Of a DNA stretch of 64,000 nt, positions 17,862-25,048 are shown piece by piece (position 1 is the first letter of the stretch; every line of letters begins with the position of its first letter). Source of the stretch: Elusimicrobiota bacterium. GTDB lineage: Bacteria > Elusimicrobiota > Elusimicrobia > UBA1565 > UBA9628. Under the pieces are notes generated by a model. It ran no database searches. It saw nothing but the letters and a program-made list of their open reading frames with translations, and was not told the DNA's origin. The stretch is taken from the NCBI GenBank assembly GCA_003151975.1, contig PLZD01000031.1:78488-142487 (forward strand), read 5' to 3'. Made by a program: the position numbers and the translations under genes.

Positions 17862-19830
17862 AGAAGAGGTCGTAGGGATCAACGTTGATCTTGAGCTTGA
17901 TGCCGGAGGGGCACACGGTCGCGCGGGCCGCTTCGAGCGCGCGCGTAAGCTGCGAAGATTCCGCGACCTTCATCAAGGCGTGGTAGCGGAACTTGCCCGA
18001 GGCGAGCTTGATCACCGTCGGCGCGGGGCCGACCACCTCGTGGCCGAGCGGCATGAGCTCGTCGCGCAATTTCTCGGCGGCGGCGTGCGCGGCCTCGGCG
18101 ACCTTGGCTTCTTCTTTTCCTGTCCAGACCAAGCGCACGAGCACGGAGAACGGCGGGTAGCCCAGCTCGCGGCGCGCCTTGAGCTCGCCCTCGGCGAAGG
18201 CCGCGTAGTCGCCGTCGACGGTCTTGGAAATCGCGATGTGGTCCGGGTACAAGGTCTGCAGAATCACCTCGCCGGATTTATCGGCGCGGCCGCTGCGGCC
18301 CGCGACCTGCGCGAGCATCTGCATCGTGCGCTCGGAGGCGCGGAAATCGGGCATGTTGAGCATCGTGTCCGCGTCGATGACGCCGACGAGGGTTACATCC
18401 GGAAAATGAAAGCTCTTGGCGACGAGCTTGGTGCCCACCAGCACGTCGGCCTCGCGCGCGAGGAATTTCTGGTAGATTCGCGACTCTTCTTTGCCTTCTT
18501 TCGAGACAGTGTCCCGGTCCATGCGCAGCACGCGCGCGCCCGGCAGGATTTTCTTTAGCTCGGCGACGACCTTCTGCGTCCCGGTGCCGGTCACGCGAAG
18601 AGCGGGCTTGCCGCACTTCGGGCACGCGGCGGGCATCGGCTCTTTTTTCTCGCAGTGGTGGCAGCGCAGGAAGAACGCGCCGTTCTCTTCGTGTTGAATC
18701 TTGGCGACGCCGCACTCGGCGCAGCGCTCGACCCAGCCGCAGCCCTTGCACATGACCAAAGTCGCGAATCCCCGGCGATTGACGAGCAGGATGCTTTGCT
18801 CGCGGCGGCCCAGGCGGTCCTTGAGCTTCGCGAGCAGTCCTTCCGAGATGCAGCCGTACTGCGGCACGGCAAGAATGCCGACGGATGGGCGCGAGACGCT
18901 CGAGACGCGGCCTGGCATGCTGACGAGCTCGAGCTCTTTCTGGCGCGCGAGCTCCCACGCCTCGAGCGACGGGGTGGCCGAACCGAAAACCGCCAGCGCC
19001 TTGAACTGCCGCGCGCGGTGCAAGACGACCTCGCGAGCGTGGTAAAGCGGCGGCTGCTCTTCCTGCTTAAACGACTCGTCCTGCTCCTCATCCACGACCG
19101 CGACGCGCAGATCCGTGAACGGAAGCATGGATGCCGAGCGCGCGCCGACGACGACCTTGACCTCGCCGCGGCGCAGACCGAGCCACGCGAGCCTGCGTTC
19201 GCGCGCCCCGAGCCGGCTGTGCCACAAGACGACCGGCACGTCGAGAGAAGCCTTGAATTCCTCGAAGAACGGCGCCGTCAGCGAGATTTCGGGCACAAGA
19301 AACAAAGCCTGCCCGCCGTCTTGGATCGCGCGCCGGATGAGCCGCAAGTAGACCTCGGTCTTGCCGGAGGCGGGAACGCCGTAGAGAAGCGCGGCCGAGA
19401 ACTCGTGAGCGTCGATCTTGGCGAGCAAGGTCTTCAGCGCGCCGTCCTGGCCGGGCGTGAGCGTGAACGAGGGTCCCGGGAGCACCGTCTCGGGCTTCGA
19501 GAACGAAACGGGCTCGTCGCCCGATTTCACGAAAGCGGGCAACACCGCCTTGACGCAATCGCCGATGGGCGCGCTGTAGCGGCCGGACAGCCAGCGCGCG
19601 AGATGCAAGAGCTCGGGCGTCAGGATCGGCTTCGAGTCGATGAGGTACTCGATTTTTTTCAGCGGCCGCTCAGGCTCGCCGTCGAAGACGGAGAGCGCCA
19701 TACCCACCGCGCGGCGCGGGCCGAACGGCGCGCGCACGCGGCAGCCCGCCTCTAAAGAAAGATGCGGGGGGACCTCGTAATGAAAGGCCCGGTGCAGCGG
19801 AACCGGGAAAGCGACCTCGGCGATGCGCAC
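17860..19830 (-). CDS. priA: Primosomal replication restart helicase PriA
   Basis: A 656-aa superfamily 2 helicase with an N-terminal DNA-binding domain (FHYEVPPHL, GCRVRAPFGPRRAVGM), Walker A YGVPASGKTEVYLR, and a DEEQD box where most PriA proteins have DEEH. Zinc-binding cysteine pairs follow (CKGC, CAEC, CHHC, CPKC), and motifs V-VI are LVGTKLVAKSFHFPDVTLVG and QVAGRSGRADKSG. It reloads the replicative helicase at stalled forks. It is last in the run gmk-rpoZ-coaC-coaB-UDG-methyltransferase-priA; closeness of priA to gmk, rpoZ and coaBC is common in bacteria. Confidence 0.95.
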   Translation of the reverse strand: MRIAEVAFPVPLHRAFHYEVPPHLSLEAGCRVRAPFGPRRAVGMALSVFDGEPERPLKKIEYLIDSKPILTPELLHLARWLSGRYSAPIGDCVKAVLPAFVKSGDEPVSFSKPETVLPGPSFTLTPGQDGALKTLLAKIDAHEFSAALLYGVPASGKTEVYLRLIRRAIQDGGQALFLVPEISLTAPFFEEFKASLDVPVVLWHSRLGARERRLAWLGLRRGEVKVVVGARSASMLPFTDLRVAVVDEEQDESFKQEEQPPLYHAREVVLHRARQFKALAVFGSATPSLEAWELARQKELELVSMPGRVSSVSRPSVGILAVPQYGCISEGLLAKLKDRLGRREQSILLVNRRGFATLVMCKGCGWVERCAECGVAKIQHEENGAFFLRCHHCEKKEPMPAACPKCGKPALRVTGTGTQKVVAELKKILPGARVLRMDRDTVSKEGKEESRIYQKFLAREADVLVGTKLVAKSFHFPDVTLVGVIDADTMLNMPDFRASERTMQMLAQVAGRSGRADKSGEVILQTLYPDHIAISKTVDGDYAAFAEGELKARRELGYPPFSVLVRLVWTGKEEAKVAEAAHAAAEKLRDELMPLGHEVVGPAPTVIKLASGKFRYHALMKVAESSQLTRALEAARATVCPSGIKLKINVDPYDLF

Positions 19831-19840
19831 GGACTTCCCT

Positions 19841-20533
19841 TTACTTAAAGGAAGTGAAGACGAAGTGCGGCGGGAGGTTGCGGATCTCGAACTCGGTCTT
19901 GACCCTGCGGAAATAGTCCTTGAGCAGCGGGATCAAGTGCGTGGTGACCTGGTAGGCGACGAAGCGTCCGCCCGGGCGAAGCAAATCCGACGTCGACTTC
20001 AGAAGCTCGTGCCTGCCGCGGCCCGAGAGGAAAGCGAACGGAATGCCCGAGACGATCACGTCGACGGGGCCCAGGCCGTATTGTTCGACGATCTTCTCGA
20101 TGTTGCGCACGTCGCCGTTGACCGTGATCAGACGCGGGTCGTTGACGCGGGAGGTCAACTCCCTGTAGAGGTCGTCGTTGAGCTCGATGGCGAGCAGGCG
20201 TCCGTCGTGGGGAAGCCTTTTGAGAATCTGCTTGGTCATCACGCCCTGCGCGGCGCCGTACTCGACGATGACCTTCGCGTTCTTGACGTCCATGGCTTTG
20301 ACGGTCCGGTCGACGAGGAACTTGCTCGACGGCGTCACCGCGGCGACGCCCTTGTCGTCCATGAAGGTCTTGAAGTAGCCGAAGAGCTTGTCGTCGGCTT
20401 CCTTGTCGTCCTTGAAAATCTCCTCGACCTTGCTCATGCCTTTGCGCCACTGCTGCTCGATGAAATCCCCCACATGGTCGATGACGTCCTTGTCTTCCTT
20501 CTCTTTCTCGGCTTGAGCGTTGCGCTTTTTCAT
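19841..20533 (-). CDS. SAM-dependent methyltransferase (phospholipid or rRNA dimethylase-like fold)
   Basis: A 230-aa protein. After a Lys/Glu-rich N-terminus, residues about 70-200 form a class I methyltransferase: VIVEYGAAQGVMTKQIL (SAM loop), LLAIELND, ITVNGDVRNI and VIVSGIPFAFL. The pattern is like the PmtA/KsgA-related group that methylates phosphatidylethanolamine or adenines. The ATG at 20533 overlaps the uracil-DNA glycosylase stop by 4 nt, which decides against the longer frame. The substrate is not established; insertion among housekeeping genes does not help. Confidence 0.8.
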   Translation of the reverse strand: MKKRNAQAEKEKEDKDVIDHVGDFIEQQWRKGMSKVEEIFKDDKEADDKLFGYFKTFMDDKGVAAVTPSSKFLVDRTVKAMDVKNAKVIVEYGAAQGVMTKQILKRLPHDGRLLAIELNDDLYRELTSRVNDPRLITVNGDVRNIEKIVEQYGLGPVDVIVSGIPFAFLSGRGRHELLKSTSDLLRPGGRFVAYQVTTHLIPLLKDYFRRVKTEFEIRNLPPHFVFTSFK

Positions 20534-21276
20534 TCTGATTCGAGCTCCTTTTTCAAATTCTTCATATCCGTCCAGACGTCCTTTTTCAAATTGGGATCGC
20601 GCAGCAAAGCCGCCGGGTGAAACGTCGGCAGAAGCTTGACCGCGGCGCCGCCCGCAGGCCGGTACTCGCGCCACTGCCCGCGGACCTTCGTGATCGGAGG
20701 GCCGTCGCCGAGCATCGCCTTGAGCGCCGAGGCTCCGAGCGTGACGATGATCTTGGGCTCGATGATGTTGATCTGTTCGTCGAGAAACGGCCGGCAAGCC
20801 GCCATCTCCTCGGGAGTCGGGGGGCGATCGTTGCCGCGCGCTTCGGGATTCGACGGGTCCTTCATCGGGTGGCACTTGACCGTGTTGGCGATGTAGACTG
20901 TTTGGCGCGAGAGCCCGATCGACTCCATGATCTTGTCGAGCAGCTGGCCCGACCGGCCGATGAAGGGCTCACCTTTGTGGTCCTCGTCGAAACCCGGCCC
21001 TTCGCCGATGAACATGACGCGCGCCTCGGCGGAGCCCACGCCGGGCACCGCGTTGAGCCTTGATGCTCCCAAAGAGCAAAGACGGCAGGCATGGATCTTC
21101 TTGGAGAGCGCCGCAAGGCGCTCCGTGCGGGAACCCTCCTCTTTATTTTTGGCCGGAGGGATGGGCGCCGTCGTCGCCGCGGGACGAGAGCCGGCCGCCA
21201 GCCAGTCGGACTCCGAGGAAAGCTCGACGCGCCGGCGCAGCTCTTTGGCCAACTTCGTCAGTTCTGTTCGCGCCAT
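20530..21276 (-). CDS. Family 4 uracil-DNA glycosylase
   Basis: A 248-aa protein. The basic N-terminal 70 residues are variable; the catalytic domain has GEGPGFDED, PFIGRSGQLLDKIM, a TVKCHP motif and the HPA motif in PTFHPAALLRD. Cysteines in HACRLC, VKCHP and ACRPF fit the four-cysteine iron-sulfur site of family 4 enzymes. It removes uracil from DNA as the first step of base excision repair. It overlaps coaB by 19 nt. Confidence 0.93.
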   Translation of the reverse strand: MARTELTKLAKELRRRVELSSESDWLAAGSRPAATTAPIPPAKNKEEGSRTERLAALSKKIHACRLCSLGASRLNAVPGVGSAEARVMFIGEGPGFDEDHKGEPFIGRSGQLLDKIMESIGLSRQTVYIANTVKCHPMKDPSNPEARGNDRPPTPEEMAACRPFLDEQINIIEPKIIVTLGASALKAMLGDGPPITKVRGQWREYRPAGGAAVKLLPTFHPAALLRDPNLKKDVWTDMKNLKKELESE

Positions 21277-21911
21277 AGCTCCTCTATCGTTTTCAAGATC
21301 ATCCTCGCGACCTGCGTTTTCGACAGCGGCGGCAAATTCACGCTGCGGCCGTCGCGGCGGACCAGCACGGCGCGAGACCGCTCGCCCGCGAGCGATGCGG
21401 GTCCGTTCGCGACAACGAGATCCAGGTTCTTCCGCTGAAGCTTCCCGCGCGCCGACGCGAGCAGGTGCCGCGTCTCGAGCGCGAAGCCGACGACGACTTG
21501 GCCTTTGACGCGCCGCCCGGCCACTTCCTTGATAATATCGGGATTGGGGACCAAAGTCAAATTGAGGCTCGCGGCACTGCGCTTCATCTTGTGGCTCGCG
21601 CGCTGCGCGAAGCGCCAGTCCGAGACCGCGGCCGCGCCGATCACCGCGTCGGCGTCCTTGCAGAGCGACAGAGTCTTTCGGCGCATTTCGAGGCCGGTCA
21701 CGACCGGCACGACGCGGACTCCGCGCGGGGGAGTCTCGGCGGTGGGGCCGCTGACGACGACGACCTTCGCGCCGAGCCTCGCGGCCTCCGCGGCCAGCGC
21801 AAATCCCATGCGTCCGGATGATGCGTTGGTCAGATAACGGATCGGATCGAGATGTTCGCGGGTCGGACCGGAAGTGATCAGAACGGTCTTGCCGCTCCAG
21901 GGACGCTTCAC
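21258..21911 (-). CDS. coaB: Phosphopantothenate-cysteine ligase
   Basis: A 217-aa protein equal to the CoaB half of the usual CoaBC fusion: LITSGPTREHLDPIRYLTN, SSGRMGFALA, AAVSDWRF and the Lys-rich NPDIIKEV region. It joins 4'-phosphopantothenate to cysteine in coenzyme A synthesis. GTG at 21911 overlaps the coaC stop (GTGA), so the two halves are separate but translationally coupled; a longer frame upstream is only the antisense of another reading frame of coaC. Confidence 0.92.
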   Translation of the reverse strand: MKRPWSGKTVLITSGPTREHLDPIRYLTNASSGRMGFALAAEAARLGAKVVVVSGPTAETPPRGVRVVPVVTGLEMRRKTLSLCKDADAVIGAAAVSDWRFAQRASHKMKRSAASLNLTLVPNPDIIKEVAGRRVKGQVVVGFALETRHLLASARGKLQRKNLDLVVANGPASLAGERSRAVLVRRDGRSVNLPPLSKTQVARMILKTIEELWREQN

Positions 21912-22447
21912 TTCAAGACGAGCGCGCGCTTGACGATCTCGCCCGGCTCGAGCAGCCGGCCCCAGCCGATCTTGCCGCTGGCGAGCTCGCCCTTCTCTGG
22001 GCCCCACACGGCGTAGCCATATTCCTTGACGCGGGAGACGTTGGCCTTGGTCGCGGGGTGCTCCCACATCTCGGCGTCCATCGCGGGGCAAAGCGCGACC
22101 GGAACGCGCGCCGACAAGATCAGCGCGTCGAGGACGCCCTCGGCCCGCCCGCCGGCCAGCCGCGCGATAAAGTCGGCCGTCGCCGGAGCGACGAGGACGA
22201 CATCGGCCCAGCTCGCCAGCGAGAGATGCGCCATCTCCCAAAGCGACGGATCGTGCAGGTTCTGCGCGACGGGATTGCGCGAGAGCGCCGCCAGGCTCAA
22301 GGGCGTCACGAACTGCGCGCCGCCGGGAGTCAGCACGCAGCGGACTTCCGCGCCGCGCTTGACCAATCCCCGCACGACCTCGCACGCCTTGTAGGCCGCG
22401 ATGCTTCCCGTGATCCCTAGGACGACGCGCCGCGGCTTGGACGCCAT
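21908..22447 (-). CDS. coaC: Phosphopantothenoylcysteine decarboxylase
   Basis: A 179-aa flavoprotein matching the CoaC half of CoaBC: LGITGSIAAYKACEVVRGL, the His of MAHLSLASWAD, APATADFIARLAGG and CPAMDAEMWEHPATKANV. It decarboxylates phosphopantothenoylcysteine. In the flap that normally carries the catalytic cysteine (LACGxxGxGR in E. coli Dfp) this protein reads LASGKIGWGR, with Ser at the Cys position. Either another residue serves or the family branch uses Ser; I cannot tell. It is split from coaB by a 4-nt overlap. Confidence 0.9.
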   Translation of the reverse strand: MASKPRRVVLGITGSIAAYKACEVVRGLVKRGAEVRCVLTPGGAQFVTPLSLAALSRNPVAQNLHDPSLWEMAHLSLASWADVVLVAPATADFIARLAGGRAEGVLDALILSARVPVALCPAMDAEMWEHPATKANVSRVKEYGYAVWGPEKGELASGKIGWGRLLEPGEIVKRALVLK

Positions 22448-22471
22448 CAGCTTGCCTTAAAAGGGCGGAGG

Positions 22472-22777
22472 TTATTTGTCCTTCGCCTTCTCCTCGCCGT
22501 TGGTGAGGCTGCTGCTCTCGGGTGCTGCGCCCGCGGCGGTGAGGGCCTTCTTGAGATCTTTCCAATCGACCTCGCCGCCGAGAACCTCGCGCAGAGCCTG
22601 CTCGAGGACCTCGTTGGAGGTCAGGTGACGGTGCTCTTCCTTGCGGCGCAGGACTTTCGCCCACTGCGCGGCCAGAGGGATCGCCGTATATTTGCCGCCC
22701 GGGAAATTGAGAATCATCTCCTCGACGGACTTGAGCGGCTTCGGCTGATCTTTCTCGTCGGCTTCCTTCTTCTTCAT
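22472..22777 (-). CDS. rpoZ: RNA polymerase omega subunit-like protein
   Basis: A 101-aa charged protein. The core (GGKYTAIPLAAQWAKVLRRK) resembles the NKYxLVxxAAxRAR core of omega, and HLTSNEVLEQALREVLGG resembles its Lys/Ala-rich downstream helix. Placement between gmk and coaBC is the classical location of rpoZ and carries much of this call. Omega stabilises the beta-prime subunit and can bind ppGpp in some bacteria. Sequence similarity is weak, so the assignment is probable, not certain. Confidence 0.75.
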   Translation of the reverse strand: MKKKEADEKDQPKPLKSVEEMILNFPGGKYTAIPLAAQWAKVLRRKEEHRHLTSNEVLEQALREVLGGEVDWKDLKKALTAAGAAPESSSLTNGEEKAKDK

Positions 22778-22805
22778 CGCTTCTCCTGTGGGTTCGTGGG
22801 TTGGG

Positions 22806-23402
22806 TCAAGCGGGCGTCAAATCCGAGACCGGTTGTCGGAAAGTCCTCAGGCCTTCGGCCGTGAGGATCGCCTCGATCTGCGCCACCGCCTTGTCGAGCT
22901 CGTCGTTGATGACCAGATAATCGTACTTGCGCGCGGCCGACATCTCGCCGCGCGAACTCGCGAGCCTCTTGGCCGCGGACTCGGCGGCCTCGCGGCGACC
23001 GGCCAATCGTTCCTTGAGCGTCTCCATCGAAGGCGGGGTCACGAAGACCAGCACCGCGTCGGGCATTTTTTCGTGAATCGAAAGCGCGCCCTGCACGTCG
23101 ATCGCCAGCACGATGTTCCAGCCCTCTTTCAAATTGGAATCTATGAAGTGCCGGGGCGTGCCGTAGTATTGATCGTGCACCAACGCCCATTCCAGGAATT
23201 CGTTGCGGTGAATCTTCTGCTTGAATTCCTTCTCGCTGAGAAAAAAATAATGCTTGCCGTGCTTTTCGCCAGGGCGAGGGACCCTCGTCGTGCACGAGAC
23301 CGAATACTTCAGGTCCCGGTGTTTTTGAAGGAGTTTGCGGCAAATCGTGGATTTTCCCGTTCCCGAGGGAGCGGAAATAACGACCAACATACCTTTGCGC
23401 AT
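22806..23402 (-). CDS. gmk: Guanylate kinase
   Basis: A 198-aa protein with P-loop APSGTGKS (residues 11-18), GMP-binding TTRVPRPGE, GKHYFFLSEKEF, FLEWA and DVQGALSI. It phosphorylates GMP to GDP in the cytosol. The start at 23402 is supported by a good promoter whose -10 (TAAAAT) lies 8 nt upstream, which would give a nearly leaderless message. It heads the leftward housekeeping run ending with priA. Confidence 0.96.
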   Translation of the reverse strand: MRKGMLVVISAPSGTGKSTICRKLLQKHRDLKYSVSCTTRVPRPGEKHGKHYFFLSEKEFKQKIHRNEFLEWALVHDQYYGTPRHFIDSNLKEGWNIVLAIDVQGALSIHEKMPDAVLVFVTPPSMETLKERLAGRREAAESAAKRLASSRGEMSAARKYDYLVINDELDKAVAQIEAILTAEGLRTFRQPVSDLTPA

Positions 23403-23410
23403 TGGCCGTC

Positions 23411-23439
23411 ATTTTAACAAATTTGGCCGCAAAGCACAA
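23411..23439 (-). promoter_or_regulatory. gmk promoter
   Basis: On the minus strand: TTGTGC (23439-23434), 17-nt spacer, TAAAAT (23416-23411), then 8 nt to the ATG. No ribosome-binding site can fit. Confidence 0.65.
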
Positions 23440-23448
23440 CAAAAATGG

Positions 23449-23454
23449 TAGACT
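23449..23454 (+). promoter_or_regulatory. -10 box of the DUF3467 gene
   Basis: TAGACT lies 7 nt before the ATG at 23462. A -35 is not obvious. It is divergent from the gmk promoter with the -10 boxes about 33 bp apart. Confidence 0.4.
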
Positions 23455-23461
23455 CGCGATC

Positions 23462-23767
23462 ATGCAAGAAAAACCCCCCGAATCCAAGCCGTTGCCCATA
23501 GAGATCGATGACGCCACGGCCAGGGGAATCTACACGAACCTGGCCCTGATCACGCACAACGAAACGGAATTCGTACTCGATTTTCTGTTCCTACAGCCCC
23601 AGAATCCCAAGGCGAAGGTCCTCGCCCGGCTCATCTCGTCGCCGGTCCACGCCAAGCGGTTTCTTTGGGCGCTCAAAGACAACATCGATAAATTCGAAGC
23701 CCGCTTCGGACCGATTCCGGCCGGACAAAACCCGTCGGACAAGGCTCCGGCCGGCGTTTATCAGTGA
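23462..23767 (+). CDS. DUF3467 family protein
   Basis: A 101-aa protein with the DUF3467 pattern: GIYTNLALITHNETEFVLDF, LARLISSPVHAKRFLWALKD and YE/FE-type helix FEARFGPI. The function of this small, widespread family is unknown. The ATG at 23462 is preferred over an upstream one because similarity begins after it and a -10 box sits 7 nt before it. The stop overlaps the cinA start (GTGA), so the two genes form an operon. Confidence 0.85.
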   Translation: MQEKPPESKPLPIEIDDATARGIYTNLALITHNETEFVLDFLFLQPQNPKAKVLARLISSPVHAKRFLWALKDNIDKFEARFGPIPAGQNPSDKAPAGVYQ

Positions 23768-25020
23768 AAGGACCCCGCATCGAGCTGCTGTGCGTAGGCA
23801 CGGAGCTCTTGAGCGGACAGGTCAACACGCACCAGGCGTATCTGTCCACCGCCTTGGCGGCGGCCGGCCTGCCCCTCGCTCGTGAAGGCTCGCTGAGCGA
23901 CGATCTCGCCGAGATCACCGGCGCCGTGCGCGAGGCGTTCAAGAGATCGGATGCGGTGCTCATGTGCGGCGGCCTAGGACCGACCTTCGACGACATCACC
24001 CGCGAGGCGGTGGGGGCCGCGCTCGGCAGGAAGATGAGCTTCCAGCCCGCGCTGTACGCGCGCATCGCGAAGAAATTCTCGCGCTACCGCCTGCCGGTCC
24101 CGGAGGAAAATAAGCGCCAAGCGTTCGTGATCTCCGGCGCCGAGGTCCTGCCCAATCCGTTCGGCTCCGCGCCGGGCCAACTGCTGAAGTCCGGCCGGCG
24201 CATGATCGCGCTCATGCCGGGACCGTACGCCGAGATGTCTCCGATGTTCGAACGGCACGTGCTGCCGAGGCTCAAGGCGGCCTACGCGCGCGGCCGCGCG
24301 ACGGCGCACTTGTGCGTGCGCATGTCGGGCGTTCCCGAATCCGTCGCGGACGAGAACCTCGAGTTCCTCACGCGAGAGCCCGCGCCGGGGCAGTCCTTCA
24401 CGATCCTGTCGTCGGGGGGCCAGGTCGATTTCCACGCGACAGTCACCGCTTCCTCCGGGAAGTCCGCGAAGTCTGAGCTGGCTCGGCTGCGCTCGCGGAT
24501 TTACGAGGCCGTGGGCGAGCACGTCTTCGGCGAAGGCGCCGAGACGCTCGAGTCGGCCGTCGGAAAAAAACTGCGCCGCCGCGGCCTGACGCTCTCGGCC
24601 GCCGAGTCGTGCACGGGTGGGGGCCTCGGCCGGCGCTTGACGGCGGTTCCCGGAAGCTCGGATTATTTCACGGGCGGAGTTATCGCCTACTCGAACGCGC
24701 TCAAGCGCAGCCTGCTCAAGGTCTCGGCCCGGACGCTGTCGCGCTTCGGCGCGGTCTCCTCTCATTGCGCGCGAGAGATGGCCGAAGGCGTCCGGAAGGC
24801 CTGCGGCAGCGACCTCGGGATTTCGGTCACGGGGATCGCGGGCCCGGGCGGCGGCACACGTCAGAAGCCCGTCGGCCTCGTCTACATCGGCCTCGCCGAC
24901 AAGCAGGGAGCGCGCGTCGTCAAGCTGCTGCGCTCGGGGGAGCGCGAGGTCGTGCGCGCGCGCGCCATCGGCGCCGCGCTGCACCTTCTGCTCCGGCACC
25001 TGGATCGCATGCGCGAATGA
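23764..25020 (+). CDS. cinA: CinA-family nicotinamide mononucleotide deamidase
   Basis: A 418-aa two-domain protein. The N-terminal MoeA/MogA-like domain (residues 1-170) has ELLCVGTELLSGQVNTHQAY and MCGGLGPTFDDITREA. The C-terminal PncC domain (about 255-415) has LSAAESCTGGGLGRRLTAVP, YFTGGVIAYSNALK and GIAGPGGGT. The C-terminal domain deamidates NMN in NAD recycling; the N-terminal domain has ADP-ribose pyrophosphatase activity in characterised relatives. The start is GTG in a 4-nt overlap. Confidence 0.95.
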   Translation: MKGPRIELLCVGTELLSGQVNTHQAYLSTALAAAGLPLAREGSLSDDLAEITGAVREAFKRSDAVLMCGGLGPTFDDITREAVGAALGRKMSFQPALYARIAKKFSRYRLPVPEENKRQAFVISGAEVLPNPFGSAPGQLLKSGRRMIALMPGPYAEMSPMFERHVLPRLKAAYARGRATAHLCVRMSGVPESVADENLEFLTREPAPGQSFTILSSGGQVDFHATVTASSGKSAKSELARLRSRIYEAVGEHVFGEGAETLESAVGKKLRRRGLTLSAAESCTGGGLGRRLTAVPGSSDYFTGGVIAYSNALKRSLLKVSARTLSRFGAVSSHCAREMAEGVRKACGSDLGISVTGIAGPGGGTRQKPVGLVYIGLADKQGARVVKLLRSGEREVVRARAIGAALHLLLRHLDRMRE

Positions 25021-25048
25021 AATATTGTAAAATGCGCTTGTCATCGCC

